The notes below the pieces were generated by a model, which had not been told where the DNA came from, made no database searches, and was given only the letters and a program-made list of their open reading frames with translations. Of a DNA stretch of 64,000 bases, positions 25,846-37,089 are shown piece by piece (the stretch's first letter is position 1; the number at the start of each line of letters is the position of its first letter). The stretch spans positions 418,952 through 482,951 of the forward strand of contig SJOL01007403.1 in NCBI GenBank assembly GCA_004794785.1, given 5' to 3'. The position numbers and the translations under genes were made by a program. This DNA is from Opisthorchis felineus. Its lineage: Eukaryota; Platyhelminthes; Trematoda; Opisthorchiida; Opisthorchiidae.

Positions 25846-27959
25846 GAAATAAGTTATAGGCTTTCCTTAGCCCAAACAGCTCGCGTTTGAATAAAAAGAG
25901 CGGTTTGCTTAATTCACACCTTTTTCCCGTATAAGCCTACTAAAGGTAACTTACAGGAAATAATGCTCCACTTTGAGTCTTCCCAAATCCCGTCATGGCG
26001 GATTAAGTGTCATTTAAATCAGACAGTTAGTTTGAGAGGATTTCGGCAAACAGGTCGTTAAACACCCGACTGACACCGGCTCGTCTATCAGGGGTAAGAC
26101 AACACTTGCTTGATGACTCAGATAATGGAAGTTTTCGATAGATTCTTCCACGTTGTGTTATTCGATATTTTTCTAACAAGGCCTTCTCGTGGAGAATCCT
26201 TTAGCGGCTGTCAGGCAATGATTATCGTACAGTAGTCTTTGTTCTGCAATCTCGACTGGGTCATCTTAGATTACGTAGTGCTTTCGCCACCTCCACATTC
26301 GTCGCCCACACCGACCAGGTTATACCTAATCCAGCTAAATGGGTAAGCCATTTATTGTTTCCAAAAGTGAGCCAAACCCCCTAGGCCCATTCCCATTACT
26401 AGTTCCATGCACTCAGAACATTAGACACACAGAATGCAAAACGCTGAATACGGCGACATCTCTGATACCCGGCGGTGTCTGTATAGAGGACTTATTTCAA
26501 TGGCGTAAAACCACACATCATTATCGTATGCGTTGAAGTAGTCTATGGTTCTCTGAGGGGGCTCAACTGGCGTCAAGAAATGCATGCACCACACTGACGC
26601 TATGCAGCAGTGCACAGTTAAATGCATTTGGTTTGGAGTTTCAGTATCCGATTGTTTTGTAGAAAAGTGCATGATGGAATACTAATAATAAAGATCGGGA
26701 AGTTCACGTATTTTTCCGAATACACACGGGAAGCACTGCCCTGAGATGCGCTCTTCTGTTCGTGTGACTGTGCAAAATAGTTGTTTGCAAAAACCTGGCG
26801 AAGTAAAGCAACTGAAGCTGGGCCAATAAAAAACACCCATTGCGGGAACTCCGGTTAACTATGCTATTCACACTACTTGAGTGGCAACAAAAATTGCTAT
26901 TCACAATTCCGTAGGCTATCCGAACTGTATTTCTCTCTTCCAGGTCACAAGATGCTCCAAACGGGGAAGACGAATTTACCGATTAGTTAGAAACCAACCT
27001 AAGACATTCCAATCGACGGTGGTTCCAAGCAGCTGACAGCCGTGCAGGTGCATGTACCGTGCAACAGACGGAGATCAAGGAGGAAGTAACAATTTTTTTC
27101 TCTACACAAAGCCGACAAAACTCTCTCCGCTTTAGAAGCAGAATTCCATGCTGTCATAAGATTTCTTTTAGCAAGCCTTTCTACGCTTTTGTACAGGGCC
27201 AAACAGAAAAGGACTTTGTCGTGTACTTTCGTAAACCATTGAGCCACACTGCGACATCAAATAGTTGGTACGCGCGCGATCGAACATAAAACGTGCTAGG
27301 TGTCGGGCGCCCTTGTAGAAGTTGTTGATGCATCGTTTATCCATCTAGGATCATCAGTTTTAGGCCCGTTTGTGATCTTTTTGGCACTGATCACTTTCAT
27401 TGATGTTTATGTTTGCATCTTTTAGCTCGAAATTTGTGCATTCTTTGATACCTACATTGGAACACATGCGTTGTTATAGCGGACTATCACTTTTAGTGAG
27501 AAAAAGCACACGATAAACCAATATTGCGGTTGGAAATAAAACGGGATACATTCACTTTCCTCGTCAATTTCTCCCACAAATAAAGCGAAACAAAACCATT
27601 CTCGAATCTTTCTCAGTTAATGACACCAACCCGAAGGATGATAAGCCTGAATACCTGTCAGACGGAGAAAAAGCGCGGTTTTGCCCGTAACGCCTCCGCC
27701 GATGCTTAGACCAAATGTATTTATCTCGAGCTGGTGCACATACAGAGTTAAGTGTGATGGGCTCCACAGATCAGTATATGGAAGCAGGTTTGACTAAGCT
27801 GGCCGAAGCAAGCCTACAATACAATGATTTGTTCTGGGTTCCACGCCATGGCATCCACAAAGAAGATAAAAGAGTGGACTAGGAGTTCCCAGTCATCATT
27901 AATGAACATTTACTCTCTAGTCACATCTAGTCACATCGCGTCCACGGATAGCCTTGAGT
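25846..27959. other. Unassigned DNA
   Basis: I see no domain, repeat or exon that I can support. Short overlapping frames on both strands look random. At 27917-27936 a 10-base unit CTAGTCACAT occurs twice in tandem. Confidence 0.35.
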
Positions 27960-28091
27960 TAGTTGTATAGGTTGGTAATTGATCAGTTGGCTGTTGATCT
28001 GTTCGCCGAGCTTGGCAATTGATTTGCAAACGTTTCGTCACCATTCGAGGAGACATCTTCAGTGCGCTGTTGGGTGTAGTTGTATAGGTTG
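27960..28091 (-). mobile_element. Solo hammerhead-ribozyme mini-element with 15-bp target-site duplication
   Basis: The sequence TAGTTGTATAGGTTG is present exactly at 27960-27974 and again at 28077-28091. Between them is a 102-bp unit. On the minus strand it carries the hammerhead core CTGAAGA (28062-28056), a stem-II-like segment GTCTCC...GGTGAC, and GAAA (28036-28033) followed by CGTTTGC. The core position that differs from CTGATGA is the one known to be variable in hammerheads. Hammerheads with a very short stem III are established in Penelope-like elements. The unit matches each arm of the palindrome at 36403-36610. It has no protein-coding capacity, and the duplication shows it moved as a discrete element. 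Confidence 0.7.
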
Positions 28092-31000
28092 TATGCACTA
28101 GCAGCTTCAGCCGAATCGTGTAAGCGTCCGGACGCCTGAGCGTGATCGATGAAGGTGTCAAGATTATGGTCGTAATGCTACACTACTCAGCATGTTGCTG
28201 GATCCTCTTCGGCAAACCACCCCTGGTTTTGTTCTTCTCATGGTGGGCCCCGTCCCAGAGCTTCTTCGAACCCTGTGGTTTAATTGGGCACCCTATCGGG
28301 CCTCGGGGACAAAATAGCTTCCTTTCCAAGTCAGGTTGCCGTCTACGCAAGGCTGTCCCAAGCCCCTGCCTAACCGTCAGATTACGGTATTTTCCAGTTT
28401 TATGTGCTGCACGAATCTACCGCTTCCTCTGGCTGCAGAACATCACGAACGAGAGTTTAGGCTAACATTCGGCTGAGCGGTGCGCGATCAACAACGTAAA
28501 ATGCAAGTGAAGTTATTTTGCCAAGGGCTCAACTTAGACAAAGTTGAATGCATCGTCATCCTCTTTCGGTTATCGATGCCCCGAGCACTCTCAATGCCAT
28601 AGCAGCTGTCCGGCAACAAGGGTTAACCATTGGTAAGGGGACAGTTGCAGACGAACAAATAGGTGTACCTCGAAGTTTGTCCAACCGCCAGCGTTTGGGG
28701 ACTACATCCACTTTAGAAATGGATGAAAGCCATCGCCACTGAGTACGACAGTGACGCACTGTACCAACAATTGCATAAAACAATCCGGTCGGGTAGGTAA
28801 CCGGGCTGAAATAATGGAACCTGTGGTGGTCAAGTCGGTCAAAGATCAGTTGAACGGATGAGAGCCCACAGTAATTTGGTGGCAAAAGGAGTTCGGCTGC
28901 ATGAGAAACCCCTGATGTGAATGAGCCAAGGCTTAAACCGGAGACGATCAAGAGCTGAGGATTACATCCTGAAGGTGACTGCTTGCTGATATACAGGGAA
29001 ACTTGGAGACCGTGAATAGGGTTTGGCTGAAAACGGCGGCTGAGTGGACTAAACTTCAGGAGTTACCAATTGAATTTGGTAGTCTGATCAATATAGGAAG
29101 CAGACTGACCTGGTACAATTGGGGCGGAGGGATTTGAAGATCCAAGAGCTTTCATCGACAAGTCTTCCCTTACAAAGCTCTTTGAGGTGGCGGCCAGCGA
29201 AGCCAAAATGGCGTCTCTTTTGTAAGGAGGCAGAGCTGCGAACCGGTAGCCCGAAAGGTGGGCCCAGTTGCACCGCGCATTTGGCTTCCCACATTCTGAG
29301 TGCTGCGTACAAGCCTACGGCCCTCATGAGAAGAAAGGTACAGATGCCTGCTGAAGAGTCTGAATGATGATTACAAGGCAGACACGACACTGTGAAGTAC
29401 CCTACGAGTGAAGGCCGGAATGTGTAGATCCATGCAGTCTAGAACGCAGTATAATTGGAAATCTCATTGGCTATTTTGATGCTGGTGATTATGTATCATC
29501 ACCACTCGTGGGCTACTTGGAAGATGTGTGGATTGAAGGGGAGCTAGGAAGATATCCTATGACTCCAGAATAATGAACGTAGCCTTAGGCATGGTGAATC
29601 CTCAAGTACGCACTCAATACTCGATCCACAGGATAGACTCCACAATCAGATTAATCGTGCCACATTTGTTGACACGATCAGGGGGAAACTAAGCAAATGT
29701 CGCATGTCTCTTTCCAGGCGTGGCCGAGCATGTTCCAGTTACTGACTGAACTAAGGTGCCAAAAGGTTGCGCGCTGTGTAGCCGAATTCAAGTGATCTTG
29801 ACAACTGTTGGGCCAATTCAACTGGACTGTGCAAGTCACCGCCATGTTGGAGATAAGTATCGTCATCCAAGCTCATTCTGGGGGCCTGATAGAAACGCAA
29901 ATGTGACCCAGGTTTTCCATCATATGCTCCGAGGTTTCAGCCCGGCTGTCCGCCGGTAGGTCACCTACGTTGTCCAGAACTGGTTCTGGACCCGTCATAC
30001 CCATCGGCGTTTAATGTTTATTGGTTCATCGGGCGTATACATGAGCAAAATACAGGAGATTTGTAGACTCAGATCAAGAGTTAGTTGATACAGCTAACAG
30101 TTACAGGGTGAGTGGCTGAAAGTAAATATACAAATGCACACCGCCATTACAGGCGGTGGATACCACGGGATTGTTGGTGTGTATTGGGGCGCAATACAAA
30201 TGAACCACGCTTCAGTGTGTTACTTAAGAAGTGGGTTGAAGTCTAGATTTAGACAGGTTGAGGAGTGTAGGTTTCTTTCGTAGTGGGAAGCCGGAGACCA
30301 GTGAACGACTAGTCAGATAGCGACGGGTAAAAATTGTGGGTTATTGTGTTCGGATGGAGCTTATAACTCCAAATAAAAAATAACAGACTAGGAAGGGTTG
30401 GTCTGGCGAATATCGGACAATGATTAGCTATCCCAGTTCAGAGGGCAAAGAAAGGTTACAAGTGGCGGCATCTTAGCTTGCACGGACCATGAATTTAGGA
30501 GTTCCGACGGCACACTGCCAAAGTGCTTTGGCGCAACTTGAAAGGATTGAGGTGGCAGGTAACTGGAAGTGGATATCGGGAAGAAAAACGCAAGAAGAAA
30601 CAAGCGGACGTAGGTTTGTGGAAGGCTGGTTTGTTGGTGTAGCGGGTTTAAGCAAAGGCTATTGACTCTGATGACCGCTCCGGAAACGGACCAACATAAA
30701 CGTGAAGAAATTACGTCGGCCCTGTGGAAGGCTTTCAGTGTGTAGCCACAAAGGCTGGTGTCAGATGAAAAGGGGAAATTCGGTAGGACGCTGCTCTGGA
30801 ATCACGTATATAGGAATTATGCAACCACGGGGACGCCGGTATTTGAGGGGGAAGGTTAAGTTGAGATAGCTGTTCATTGTAGAAGAGGTGGTTAAACGGT
30901 GAAAGCATTCCTAGATGATATTCGCTGACCATTCTTCGCGTTTTATTGAAGGGGTTCAGCACTCGAATACGACGTCAACACGAGACAGGGCGTAAGTGGA

Positions 31001-31239
31001 ATAGTGTTGTGGAGCTCTGAGTCTCAGAGGGTGGGAAGCAGTGACGGATGCGATGGACCACTCGCAGTACCTAGACAGAATTTTTGGGACGCACAGTTTA
31101 CGGAAAAGGGTTACTCGAGATCCAGATACCCGGATCTTCCTAGGCCCACTCGGAGAGGATTAGTGCGGTACACATTTAAGGTGGATCTATAAAACTGCGA
31201 ACGGGGTGCGTGGAAAGTCACATGTACGGTTTTTGTTAT
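28092..31239. other. G-rich (plus strand) region, probably decayed LINE in minus orientation
   Basis: From roughly 28.9 kb the plus strand has more G than C, the mirror image of the pyrimidine-rich LINE zone at 15-22 kb. On the minus strand near 30030-30000 the sequence CCAATAAACATTAAACG resembles the 3' end of that LINE family. I could not find endonuclease or reverse-transcriptase motifs, so this is only a suggestion. A small inverted repeat (GTCCAGAAC and GTTCTGGAC with two bases between) lies at 29972-29991. Confidence 0.3.
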
Positions 31240-33560
31240 TTAAAAAAACTCAGTGGATTTCACGGATTCACGGACTGATACACAGGATTGAGCTTTTCAT
31301 CCAACTTTCCCGGGTTGAGCTTGTTCTTGTCGTTAGGCTTCTGCTGTTCACCCGAAAGGCAAAAGCGAACGAAGGGTGTAGCACTGCTCTTTAAGCTCTC
31401 AGCACTGAGCACTAAACTTGCCAGTGCCAGGATCCAACTAAAAGGCGCCAAAAGTGCTTTGAACTGGGTACTAGATGCGGCGTGAACAACAGTCGGAGGA
31501 AGGCCATTCCACGCACCAACTACTCGAAATGAGAAAAACTGTTGCCCAATAAGGGCGTGCGCTCTGAACTTGCAAGGCTTCTTAACATGTCCTCGCCGTG
31601 TGTTAGTTAGGTCAACACTGAAAAACCTGTTGGCTAAGCCCTGTTCAAACAGGGCATAAGTAAGTGTTAGGTCTCTTCGGAGGCGATGGTACTACAGGGG
31701 AAATAGGCCAAGCACCGGGAGAGACATTTCATAGTCCACGGATTTAAGGCAATTTTGTAGTAGCTCATTGGATACGCTCGATGAGGAGTAAGTCTTCCTT
31801 GCGTCCTGAGCAGACAACTTGGTTGGCGTATTCAAGAAGCGGTTTGACGTAGGCTCCATAGAGTATCTGGGGCTCCAGGCGAGTGATATGGGGGAACGTA
31901 CGCCGAATCATCCGTGGAACGGCGAATGCCGTTTGAGCCTAATTTTTATGCACAAGAAGGACATGTTTGAAGAGAACCAGATGCCTAACTTCCTTTTGGT
32001 ATCTAAACTAGTAATGTCTTCTGGTTCATTCTTACCGTGCACGACAAAGGCGTTCTCCGAGTCCCCTCTGAAAGGCACACAGATGAACCTTTCCTCATTC
32101 AGAGGAAGGTGCTCGTTCAACAACCACTGCCATGCAGCATGTACATCCATTTGGAAGGCACTGGCATTTGAACCCCAGGATTTCAAGTCGTCCGCAAAAA
32201 GTAGACGTGGACTTGAAAAAACGGCCGGAGGGTTGTTGACGTAGATCAGAAACAACAGTGGCCCTAAAGCGGAGCCTTGAGTGACTCCAGTGGAGACCGG
32301 CACCGGAGCAGAGTACATCGAGCCCACTTTCACAAGAAATGTTCTGTCGGATAGGAACGCCCTAATCCGGGGTAGAATTTTCCCTCGAATCCAGTGAGAC
32401 TCGAGTTTGTGGAGCAGCGGGACGTGTAGGACTTTGAGAAGTCGAAAATCATGGCATCCGATTTGAGGCCCTCGTCCTTAACTTGGGTTAAGCTGACCAT
32501 AAATACCGGCACGTTCGTCACGCAAGAATGGTTTGGGAGGATACCGTGTCAAACTGGGGATATCAAGCTGTTGGTAGTAAGGTGACCTAGGATGGCCCAC
32601 TTCAGAATGCGTTCCATCACATTGCACGGTACGCTAGTGACACTAACAGGCCTGTAGCTGCCGGGTGATAGTGGGTCACCAGTTTTATAGATTGGCTTGA
32701 CACTCGCTCCCTTCCAAGCTGAGGGAAGGTTGCGTTCGTCAAGCGACTGACGAAACGCCAGGTAGAAACGCTCCGCCAATGTGATCGACGTTTCCTTCAG
32801 GATCCTTGGGTGGACCTCTTCTGGCCCCAACGAGCCCAACGGATTTGTCTTCAGCAAGATTCTACGAGTGCCCCCTGTGAAGAACAAGTCGGCTAGAGAC
32901 CGCTCGTAGTTACGCCTTGACAAGTTTGGGTGTGATGAGTTCACTGGGGCAGAACACAGGCCTGCGCAGTGTTCTCTGTAGACTTCAGATACAACTACTG
33001 GGCCACTTGTGGGTTCCCCGTTTCTGTCCCTCAAGGGGGATGCGGTTGGCTTATGTTTCCGGGTGTCTCATGCACTTGAACAGTAAATTTTTTTTCAGGG
33101 CGAGGTCCAGTATGGTGGCGCTTTTTCGTATGTTCTAATGGCGGATTTTTGAATTCTCCATTTAACGAAGAGCTAGCTCGTCTTCTGGGTCTTCTGTAGT
33201 CAACTTTTTGAAAAATCGTTGAGGCATCTTTTCCAGAAGACGTCGAATCCATTTAGGTGGCCTCATCCGGCTGCGTGCCAGCTTTTGGGGCGAACATCGC
33301 GTCAGCTTCGTGAACCTTTTGGAAAATGGCCCCATATAACTTTCCACTGGAGCTGGTCCCGGTTTGAATTGATCAAGAAAAAATGCGCATTCCTGAGAAG
33401 ACTGCACGGAGATTCTTCGACTCCATGTTTGAGGTGTCGGGGTTTCTGGCTTAGTAGAAGATGAAATCAAAGGCTGCAGGCACTTCCAGACATTGCCCGG
33501 TCCAAGTCTACTGAGCCTGCGGCTTGATATCAGTGTGAGAATCAATTTAACTTGTTGCAA
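31240..33560 (-). mobile_element. CR1-like LINE relic, reverse transcriptase and C-terminal end
   Basis: On the minus strand, fragments of one polyprotein appear in order. The pre-RT linker (RRLLEKMPQRFFKKLTTEDP) is near 33230. The RT fingers (NPLGSLGPEEVHPRILKE, then SVKPIYKTGDPLSPGSYRPV) lie at 32600-32860. Motif A relic (IFDFSKSYTS) is near 32430. Motif B (GVTQGSALGPLLFLIYVN) and catalytic LLFADDLK lie at 32333-32170. A C-terminal block ([15 protein letters not shown]) is near 31530. Frameshifts separate the pieces and motif A has lost its usual Ala-Phe-Asp, so the copy is dead. No endonuclease is visible upstream, so it is 5'-truncated near 33560. This is a different, less diverged lineage than the 15-19 kb element. 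Confidence 0.85.
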
Positions 33561-34008
33561 CTAAATTTCAATGAAGCGAACTGACCTTGAGGAAGTGCGA
33601 GTTTTTCAAGTTAATTTCTTGCCGGTGTTTTGAGTGCAGCGTATTTGGATCACAGATATGCCTGGATTCTGATTGGCTCGTTTGCCTATGAAAGAAGGAG
33701 CGCGTACTTTGAAGTCGGATTTACCCTCAGGAGAACTCGAAGTTAATTTAGGCTCATATTGGGTGCAAAACATTGAAACACAGGCAAATGCAACCTGAAA
33801 CAGATCATCTGCCATAATTCCAGATGATTCGCTGAGTATTCTGTGCTCTGGTTACTAGTACATACGTGACGCTAATTGTCCCTGTAGCGTGATCTTCCCT
33901 GGACCAATCATTGGTGGGGTTTGGCTTCTGGGTCCGGATGCTTCTGTTTGTTGTCATTAGCACTTTCGACACCCTGGACAATCGCAGGGCTTTCTCGAAA
34001 GTTTCACT
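33561..34008 (+). promoter_or_regulatory. Candidate promoter or 5' flank of the TBC1D20-like gene
   Basis: This stretch lies between the truncated LINE and the first recognised coding exon. At 33904-33914 is CCAATCATTGG, a CCAAT box on each strand, about 95 bases upstream of the ATG at 34009. There is no obvious TATA box. If an upstream exon exists, the CAG at 33985-33987 could be a splice acceptor, because the frame is open from there into the exon. The promoter call is inference. Confidence 0.3.
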
Positions 34009-34192
34009 ATGGAACGATATGGAATGATGGACCTAAAGCGAGAGCACATATTACAAGGCATAACTCGTGATGTTGATCTCCGTTGGTTACGCGAATACTG
34101 TATTACGACGTACGGGCTGATGGACAACGATTTACGTCGTAAAGTGTGGCCAATGCTTGTCGGCCTGAGTGATAGGGACTTCTTGATTTATG
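34009..34192 (+). CDS. TBC1D20: TBC1D20-like Rab GTPase-activating protein, exon 1 (N-terminal)
   Basis: This encodes the start of a TBC-domain protein. TBC domains accelerate GTP hydrolysis by Rab GTPases; TBC1D20 in animals is an endoplasmic-reticulum-anchored GAP for Rab1 and Rab18. The exon reads from an ATG, through a helical region, to GLMDNDLRRKVWPMLVGL, which aligns with the DEIRRKVWPKLL entry of animal TBC1D20. The donor is G|GTGAGT at 34192/34193, leaving phase 1. The next exon starts with two bases that restore the codon. The ATG at 34009 is chosen because the upstream family part is short and poorly conserved; an upstream exon cannot be ruled out. The four exons recognised in this window encode 232 codons and include both catalytic finger residues. 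Confidence 0.85.
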
Positions 34193-35055
34193 GTGAGTTT
34201 CCTCTATTCAACTGTAAGCCCAGGGTTTGTCACCCAGCCAAATTCGCGCCTCCGACGGAAGTTACCGACTATGATTTGATGATTTGGTTCTGGATAAATA
34301 CCCAGAAATTGTGGCTTCTAGGAGTCGACTAGACTTTCCTACTGAGGCCAAGTGTATTCATGTACAACGGATGTCACTGTCCATGAATAAGAATTATGAT
34401 CTGAGTGCGATATTTTAGTTTCCGAAGAAGCTCTGGGTGAATTTCTGTTTTCACGGATTAATAGGAGGCCCCTATGCATTTAGCAGAGAGCAGTCATTGG
34501 ACACCATTTACGGCATGGGCCATCCCCTTTGAGTTTAGGTCAGTCTGTCGAGTCCAACGTCATGCGCTCATTACCCACAAAAAAGGTGAAGTACTCAAAG
34601 GGGACCCAAATGTCAGTAATAAAACAGTGATGGTTCGACTGCGGCAGGCTTCTGCTGTATGACTAGCGTTCACCTAAAATAAGACTTGAATGCGGAAATA
34701 CTGCCGGGCTGTCCATGGGCAAGTATAAACGAAAGCTATCGAAAAGCTATCGAATCACGGACCTCTCAGACAGTAGTTCCCCAATTCAAGTGATGAACCA
34801 TCTCTTTCTCACAACCCTCGAGGTATACCGGTTTTATCTATGTATAAATCATATTTTGCTGATGCGATTTAAATGCAAGAAAACCACTCTTAACGGGTTC
34901 GTTCGAAACCGAGCTGTTTACTTAAAGTACGCTCCAATCGAATGCTCTTTATGGGACTGTCCTGGCTGCAGGTTTCACCGTTATTGACGGAGCTACAGAT
35001 GACTCACCGCTTAGAAGACAGACGAACACGGTCTCCTGACCCCCCAGTTTTGGGG
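34193..35055 (+). other. 5' part of intron 1, no element recognised
   Basis: This is intronic sequence of the TBC1D20-like gene between the exon 1 donor and the first RTE relic. Short frames at 34474-34662 and 34715-34987 show no motif. Confidence 0.5.
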
Positions 35056-35966
35056 TTGAAAGGCGCGTGGTGACTTGTTTTGTAAGAACGAACCAACCCC
35101 GGATTCAGAAGGACCACGTTGCTATCAGTTACTGGTGGCGAGGGTCAATCGGTGCCTACTTCTGCCTCTGGACTCTGACAATGCACTTGTCCACTGCTGC
35201 TTTCCACTGTACTTTTCACCCCCACACGTTGGTGGACCCAGAAACCAAACAAACCTATCAGAACCACCTCCTCCAACTCCTAACGGTTGTTCCGATGCCG
35301 AATGTCAACGGTCACTCGTGACAAATATCTAAAGCGTTACCCAATGCCGGAACTTCAGTCTGCGGTACAACCCAACCACACACATCCCAGCACTGGAACT
35401 CTGACAGGACCCTAGGTTTGCTGGATGCCCGGTAACAGATTCCCGCCGGTCGCGACGACAATCCAATTTAACGCATCATCCGACACCAGGTGAAACATGA
35501 GTGTCCCTGAAGACTGGGAAGCTTGATGGATACGAAATGGCGAAAAAATGGGAGGTGCGAAAAATACTGGAAACATCCGCAGACTGTCCCAGTTGATTTG
35601 TTCCACGGGTCTTGTCAGCGAAACCATCGGGAACCAAAACGGGTCTCTGTTGTCCAGCAAAAGGGAATGTATGAAGCTTTGGGCATAATACTTCGAACAG
35701 CAGTTTAGTTGGCCATCTGCTACCTCTAGTCCAGATTGACGGCCTTTAACAGAAAATTAGACTGTATTGGGCCTCATTCAGTCTCAGAACTGTCTGCTTG
35801 CACATTTCCACTCAGTTGTCATCATGCTCCTGCTCCTCACGGCCTTCCACCTGCTCTGTCCGAGGACGGGAGTGGGTTTTTCAGCCAATGCCCTTCTAGC
35901 CTATTCGCGTCTATCTAGTTGAACAACCGTCCCAGGCAACTGGGGTTTGTTGACAATTGTACCCGT

Positions 35967-36179
35967 TTTCAAAACGAGTATGCGGCGAGATGACTCAGTG
36001 GTTAGAGCGCGAATTTACTAACCGGAAGGTCCGTGGTTCGAACCCGACCTCTGTCTCTCGACTTCCCCTGTCTAGGCTTGGGCAACCTGGCAGTATCCTA
36101 GCCCTCGTGCTTCCTTCTGGTGGCGTGGCATTTAGTCACATAAAGGGTGCTACAGCTGAACGAGTTTCAAAACGAGTAT
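35967..36179 (+). mobile_element. tRNA-derived SINE with perfect 15-bp target-site duplication
   Basis: TTTCAAAACGAGTAT occurs exactly at 35967-35981 and 36165-36179. The 183-bp element between them begins with a tRNA-like head: A-box-like TGACTCAGTGG at 35991-36001 and B box GGTTCGAACCC at 36035-36045. These are the two internal RNA polymerase III promoter elements. The body is CT-rich (TAGGCTTGGGCAACCTGGCA, then CTCGTGCTTCCTTC) and it ends GGGTGCTACAGCTGAA. The host sequence is the RTE relic, whose reading resumes after the duplication. At least eight related copies lie elsewhere in the window. Confidence 0.9.
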
Positions 36180-36392
36180 TCGCAGTGAATGTAGTAACCA
36201 CGGGGGGTGGGTGTCAGTTTGACTCCAAGGCTTCTGGTGTTGCCGATTTTTTGTCGTCTTACGGTGGCACGCGAAACTTTTACCCGTGAGCATCATTCAG
36301 GACTTAGGCTTGGCAGAGGTTACTCCAACCATATCTCACTCCGTCAAGTTTTAGAACAATTCTATATGTACCGGCAACCCACAATCTTCAAG

Positions 36393-36663
36393 AGGACGTC
36401 GGTTGGTTGTTGATCAGGTGGCTGTTGATCTGTTCGCCGGGCTCGGCAATTGGCTTGCAAACGTTTCGTCACCATACGAGGAGACATCATCAGTGCGCAG
36501 TTGCGCACCCAACTGCGCACTGATGATGTCTCCTCGTATGGTGACGAAACGTTTGCAAGCCAATTGCCGAGCCCGGCGAACAGATCAACAGCCACCTGAT
36601 CAACAACCAATAAACTCACCCGAGCTACCAATATTTCAACACATTACCAACAGGACGTCGGTT
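36393..36663. mobile_element. Palindromic hammerhead-ribozyme element with 12-bp target-site duplication
   Basis: AGGACGTCGGTT is present at 36393-36404 and at 36652-36663, flanking a 247-bp insertion in the RTE reverse-transcriptase region. The insertion contains two essentially perfect inverted arms, 36403-36502 and 36511-36610, separated by GCGCACCC. Each arm is one copy of the repeat seen solo at 27975-28076. On the plus strand the right arm has CTGATGA at 36520-36526, stem-II-like GTCTCC/GGTGAC, and GAAA at 36546-36549 followed by CGTTTGC. The left arm has the same core on the minus strand (36493-36487 and 36467-36464). The 41 bases 36611-36651 lie outside the palindrome. Identical open frames on both strands here are a consequence of the symmetry, not genes. 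Confidence 0.85.
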
Positions 36664-36935
36664 AATCGGTCGGTGCTCTCAACCAGACTTGCTCAATGTT
36701 GATGCCGCATAAGTTCTATTCATGTACTTCGCGGCGTTTGAGTGTGTGATGAGCACTCTGAAGGCTTCCTTACAAGGATTTCCACTTTCTCCGTTCTTGT
36801 TCAACTTCGTCACATAGTCCTTATACGAGTCAACTGACTTCTCTGGAGAGCTACTTTCGCATAACAATGCGGAGCGTAGAAACGAGCTGGAGAAGGTCAT
36901 CCAATGACTTGGTAGAGAAGTGTGAACGCCATTGT

Positions 36936-37089
36936 GAGCGAAGTTACTGACCGGAAGGTCTGTGGTTCGAGCCCACCCTCTGCGCCTCGACTACTGCGGT
37001 CGAGGTTTGGGTAACCTGGCATTATCGCAGTCCTCGTGCTTCCTTCGCGTAACATGGCGGCTGTGCACCGAAAGGATGTTACAGCCGAA
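36936..37089 (+). mobile_element. SINE copy, 5'-truncated
   Basis: This is the same family as the copy at 35982-36164. It starts inside the tRNA-like head (GCGAAGTTACTGACCGGAAGG), has the B box as GGTTCGAGCCC, the CTCGTGCTTCCTTC body and ends GATGTTACAGCCGAA. The sequence before it matches the 3' coding part of the RTE, so this SINE or an associated deletion sits inside the RTE relic. Confidence 0.8.

Larger units (their letters stand above)
35056..36935 (+). mobile_element. RTE-clade LINE relic, interrupted by a SINE and by the hammerhead palindrome
   Basis: Plus-strand fragments follow the RTE order. The end of the endonuclease (KDHVAISYWWRGSI, then LDSDNALVHCCFPLYF) is at 35060-35230. The linker (EAWWIRNGEKMGG, LICSTGLVSETIGNQNGSL) is at 35510-35660, and HGLPPALSEDGSGFFSQCPS is at 35840-35900. 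RT then continues after the SINE as GVSLTPRLLVLPIFCRLT and ISLRQVLEQFYMYRQPTIF to 36392. After the palindrome it resumes with SVNRSVLSTRLAQ, and QGFPLSPFLFNF near 36780. The catalytic YADD part is missing. The last matching piece, up to 36935, corresponds to the 3' coding region (ATGACTTGG-like), so there is an internal deletion. The reading frame changes several times. Confidence 0.88.

Noticed and set aside
28556..28951. A 131-codon open frame on the minus strand
   Set aside because: No motif, and the opposite strand is also partly open; probably compositional.
36403..36702. Two open frames on opposite strands with the same predicted peptide
   Set aside because: This follows from the perfect palindrome; it is not evidence of a gene.
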